This document shows positions 5,743 to 6,052 of a stretch of DNA of 6,052 nt, piece after piece; within the stretch, counting starts at the first letter, position 1, and each line of letters starts with the position of its first letter. The stretch is from an uncultured Bacteroidota bacterium (GTDB lineage: Bacteria; Bacteroidota; Bacteroidia; Chitinophagales; S012-47). The notes below the pieces were generated by a model. It ran no database searches. It was not told where the DNA came from and saw nothing but the letters and a program-made list of their open reading frames with translations. Where the stretch lies: assembly GCA_913062655.1 (NCBI GenBank), contig CAJXXO010000165.1, positions 1 through 6,052 on the forward strand. Direction: 5' to 3'. Made by a program: the position numbers and the translations under genes.

Positions 5743-6052
5743 ATGCAGGAAGCATTGTTGAAAGGTATCGTATTAGGACTTACGCTAGCTGCGCTGATCG
5801 GTCCGGTCTTCTTCTCCCTGCTACAAACCAGTTTACATCGGGGCTTTTTTGCCGGCTTTCTGATGGCCATCGGTATCTCGCTCAGTGATGCCATTTACAT
5901 CTTTATCACTAACTTTTTTTTCAGCTTTATTGAAGAGTCGGAGAATATCGAATGGTTCCTGGGCCTATTTGGTGGTTTTGTGCTCATGGGTGTCGGCATA
6001 CTCACCTTTTTGAAGAAGCCCTTACCGCAAGCCGAGGATGAAGACAACAATT
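5743..6052 (+). CDS. LysE/RhtB-family amino-acid exporter, N-terminal half (3' end beyond window)
   Basis: Seen: 103 codons, open to the right edge. The first membrane segment spans about residues 5-27 and contains the conserved GP pair at 20-21 (AALIGPVFFSLL). HRGFFAG (32-38) precedes a second segment (about 35-62) with GISLSDAIYI. A third segment spans about 71-90 (WFLGLFGGFVLMGVGILTFL), followed by a charged, acidic loop (KKPLPQAEDEDNN). Known: the LysE superfamily are small (about 200-230 residue) inner-membrane exporters of amino acids and derivatives; the N-terminal G-x(n)-GP then Gx3G pattern is diagnostic. So roughly half of the protein is visible. Inferred: export of an amino acid or amino-acid conjugate; the substrate cannot be told from this part. 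It follows the GH3 gene by 15 bases on the same strand and is probably in its operon. Confidence 0.88.
   Translation, partial: MQEALLKGIVLGLTLAALIGPVFFSLLQTSLHRGFFAGFLMAIGISLSDAIYIFITNFFFSFIEESENIEWFLGLFGGFVLMGVGILTFLKKPLPQAEDEDNN

Overview
The window comes from a Bacteroidota genome, most plausibly a gliding, surface-adhesin-rich group such as the Cytophagales, Chitinophagales or Saprospirales. The evidence is threefold. First, there is a giant secreted protein with PKD and cysteine-paired Ig-like repeats, of the kind that usually ends in a type IX secretion (T9SS) 'gliding motility-associated' C-terminal domain. Second, there is a bacterial GH3-type adenylating enzyme of the form common in this phylum. 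Third, one promoter candidate fits the Bacteroidota -33/-7 pattern (TTG ... TAnnTTTG) rather than the sigma-70 consensus. The exact genus cannot be read from the sequence.

Layout. Positions 1-3929, minus strand: the N-terminal 1309 codons of one very large secreted repeat protein, open throughout with no stop or frameshift, running off the left edge. From the N-terminus it holds a signal peptide, a roughly 270-residue family-specific N-terminal module, two PKD domains, and a tandem array of eleven Ig-like repeats (76-82 residues each, the last cut by the window edge). Positions 3930-4191: a divergent intergenic region with a good promoter candidate for the repeat protein and a weak one for the rightward genes. 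Positions 4192-5727, plus strand: a complete GH3-family acyl-adenylating enzyme (511 residues). Positions 5743-6052, plus strand: the first 103 codons of a LysE/RhtB-family amino-acid exporter, 15 bases after the GH3 stop and preceded by a Shine-Dalgarno-like GAGG. It is very probably co-transcribed with the GH3 gene and runs off the right edge.

How the genes relate. The repeat protein is divergent from the GH3-LysE pair and nothing suggests a shared function. It is best read as a cell-surface or extracellular adhesin-like protein. The GH3-LysE pair is the more thought-provoking association: an enzyme family whose plant members join acyl acids to amino acids, next to a family that exports amino acids and derivatives. 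A 'make a conjugate, then export it' role is a hypothesis only. No RNA genes, insertion sequences, CRISPR arrays or attachment sites were seen. The most unusual structure is inside the repeat array: a higher-order duplication of a three-repeat block, and an optional CxxC pair present in only four of the eleven repeats.
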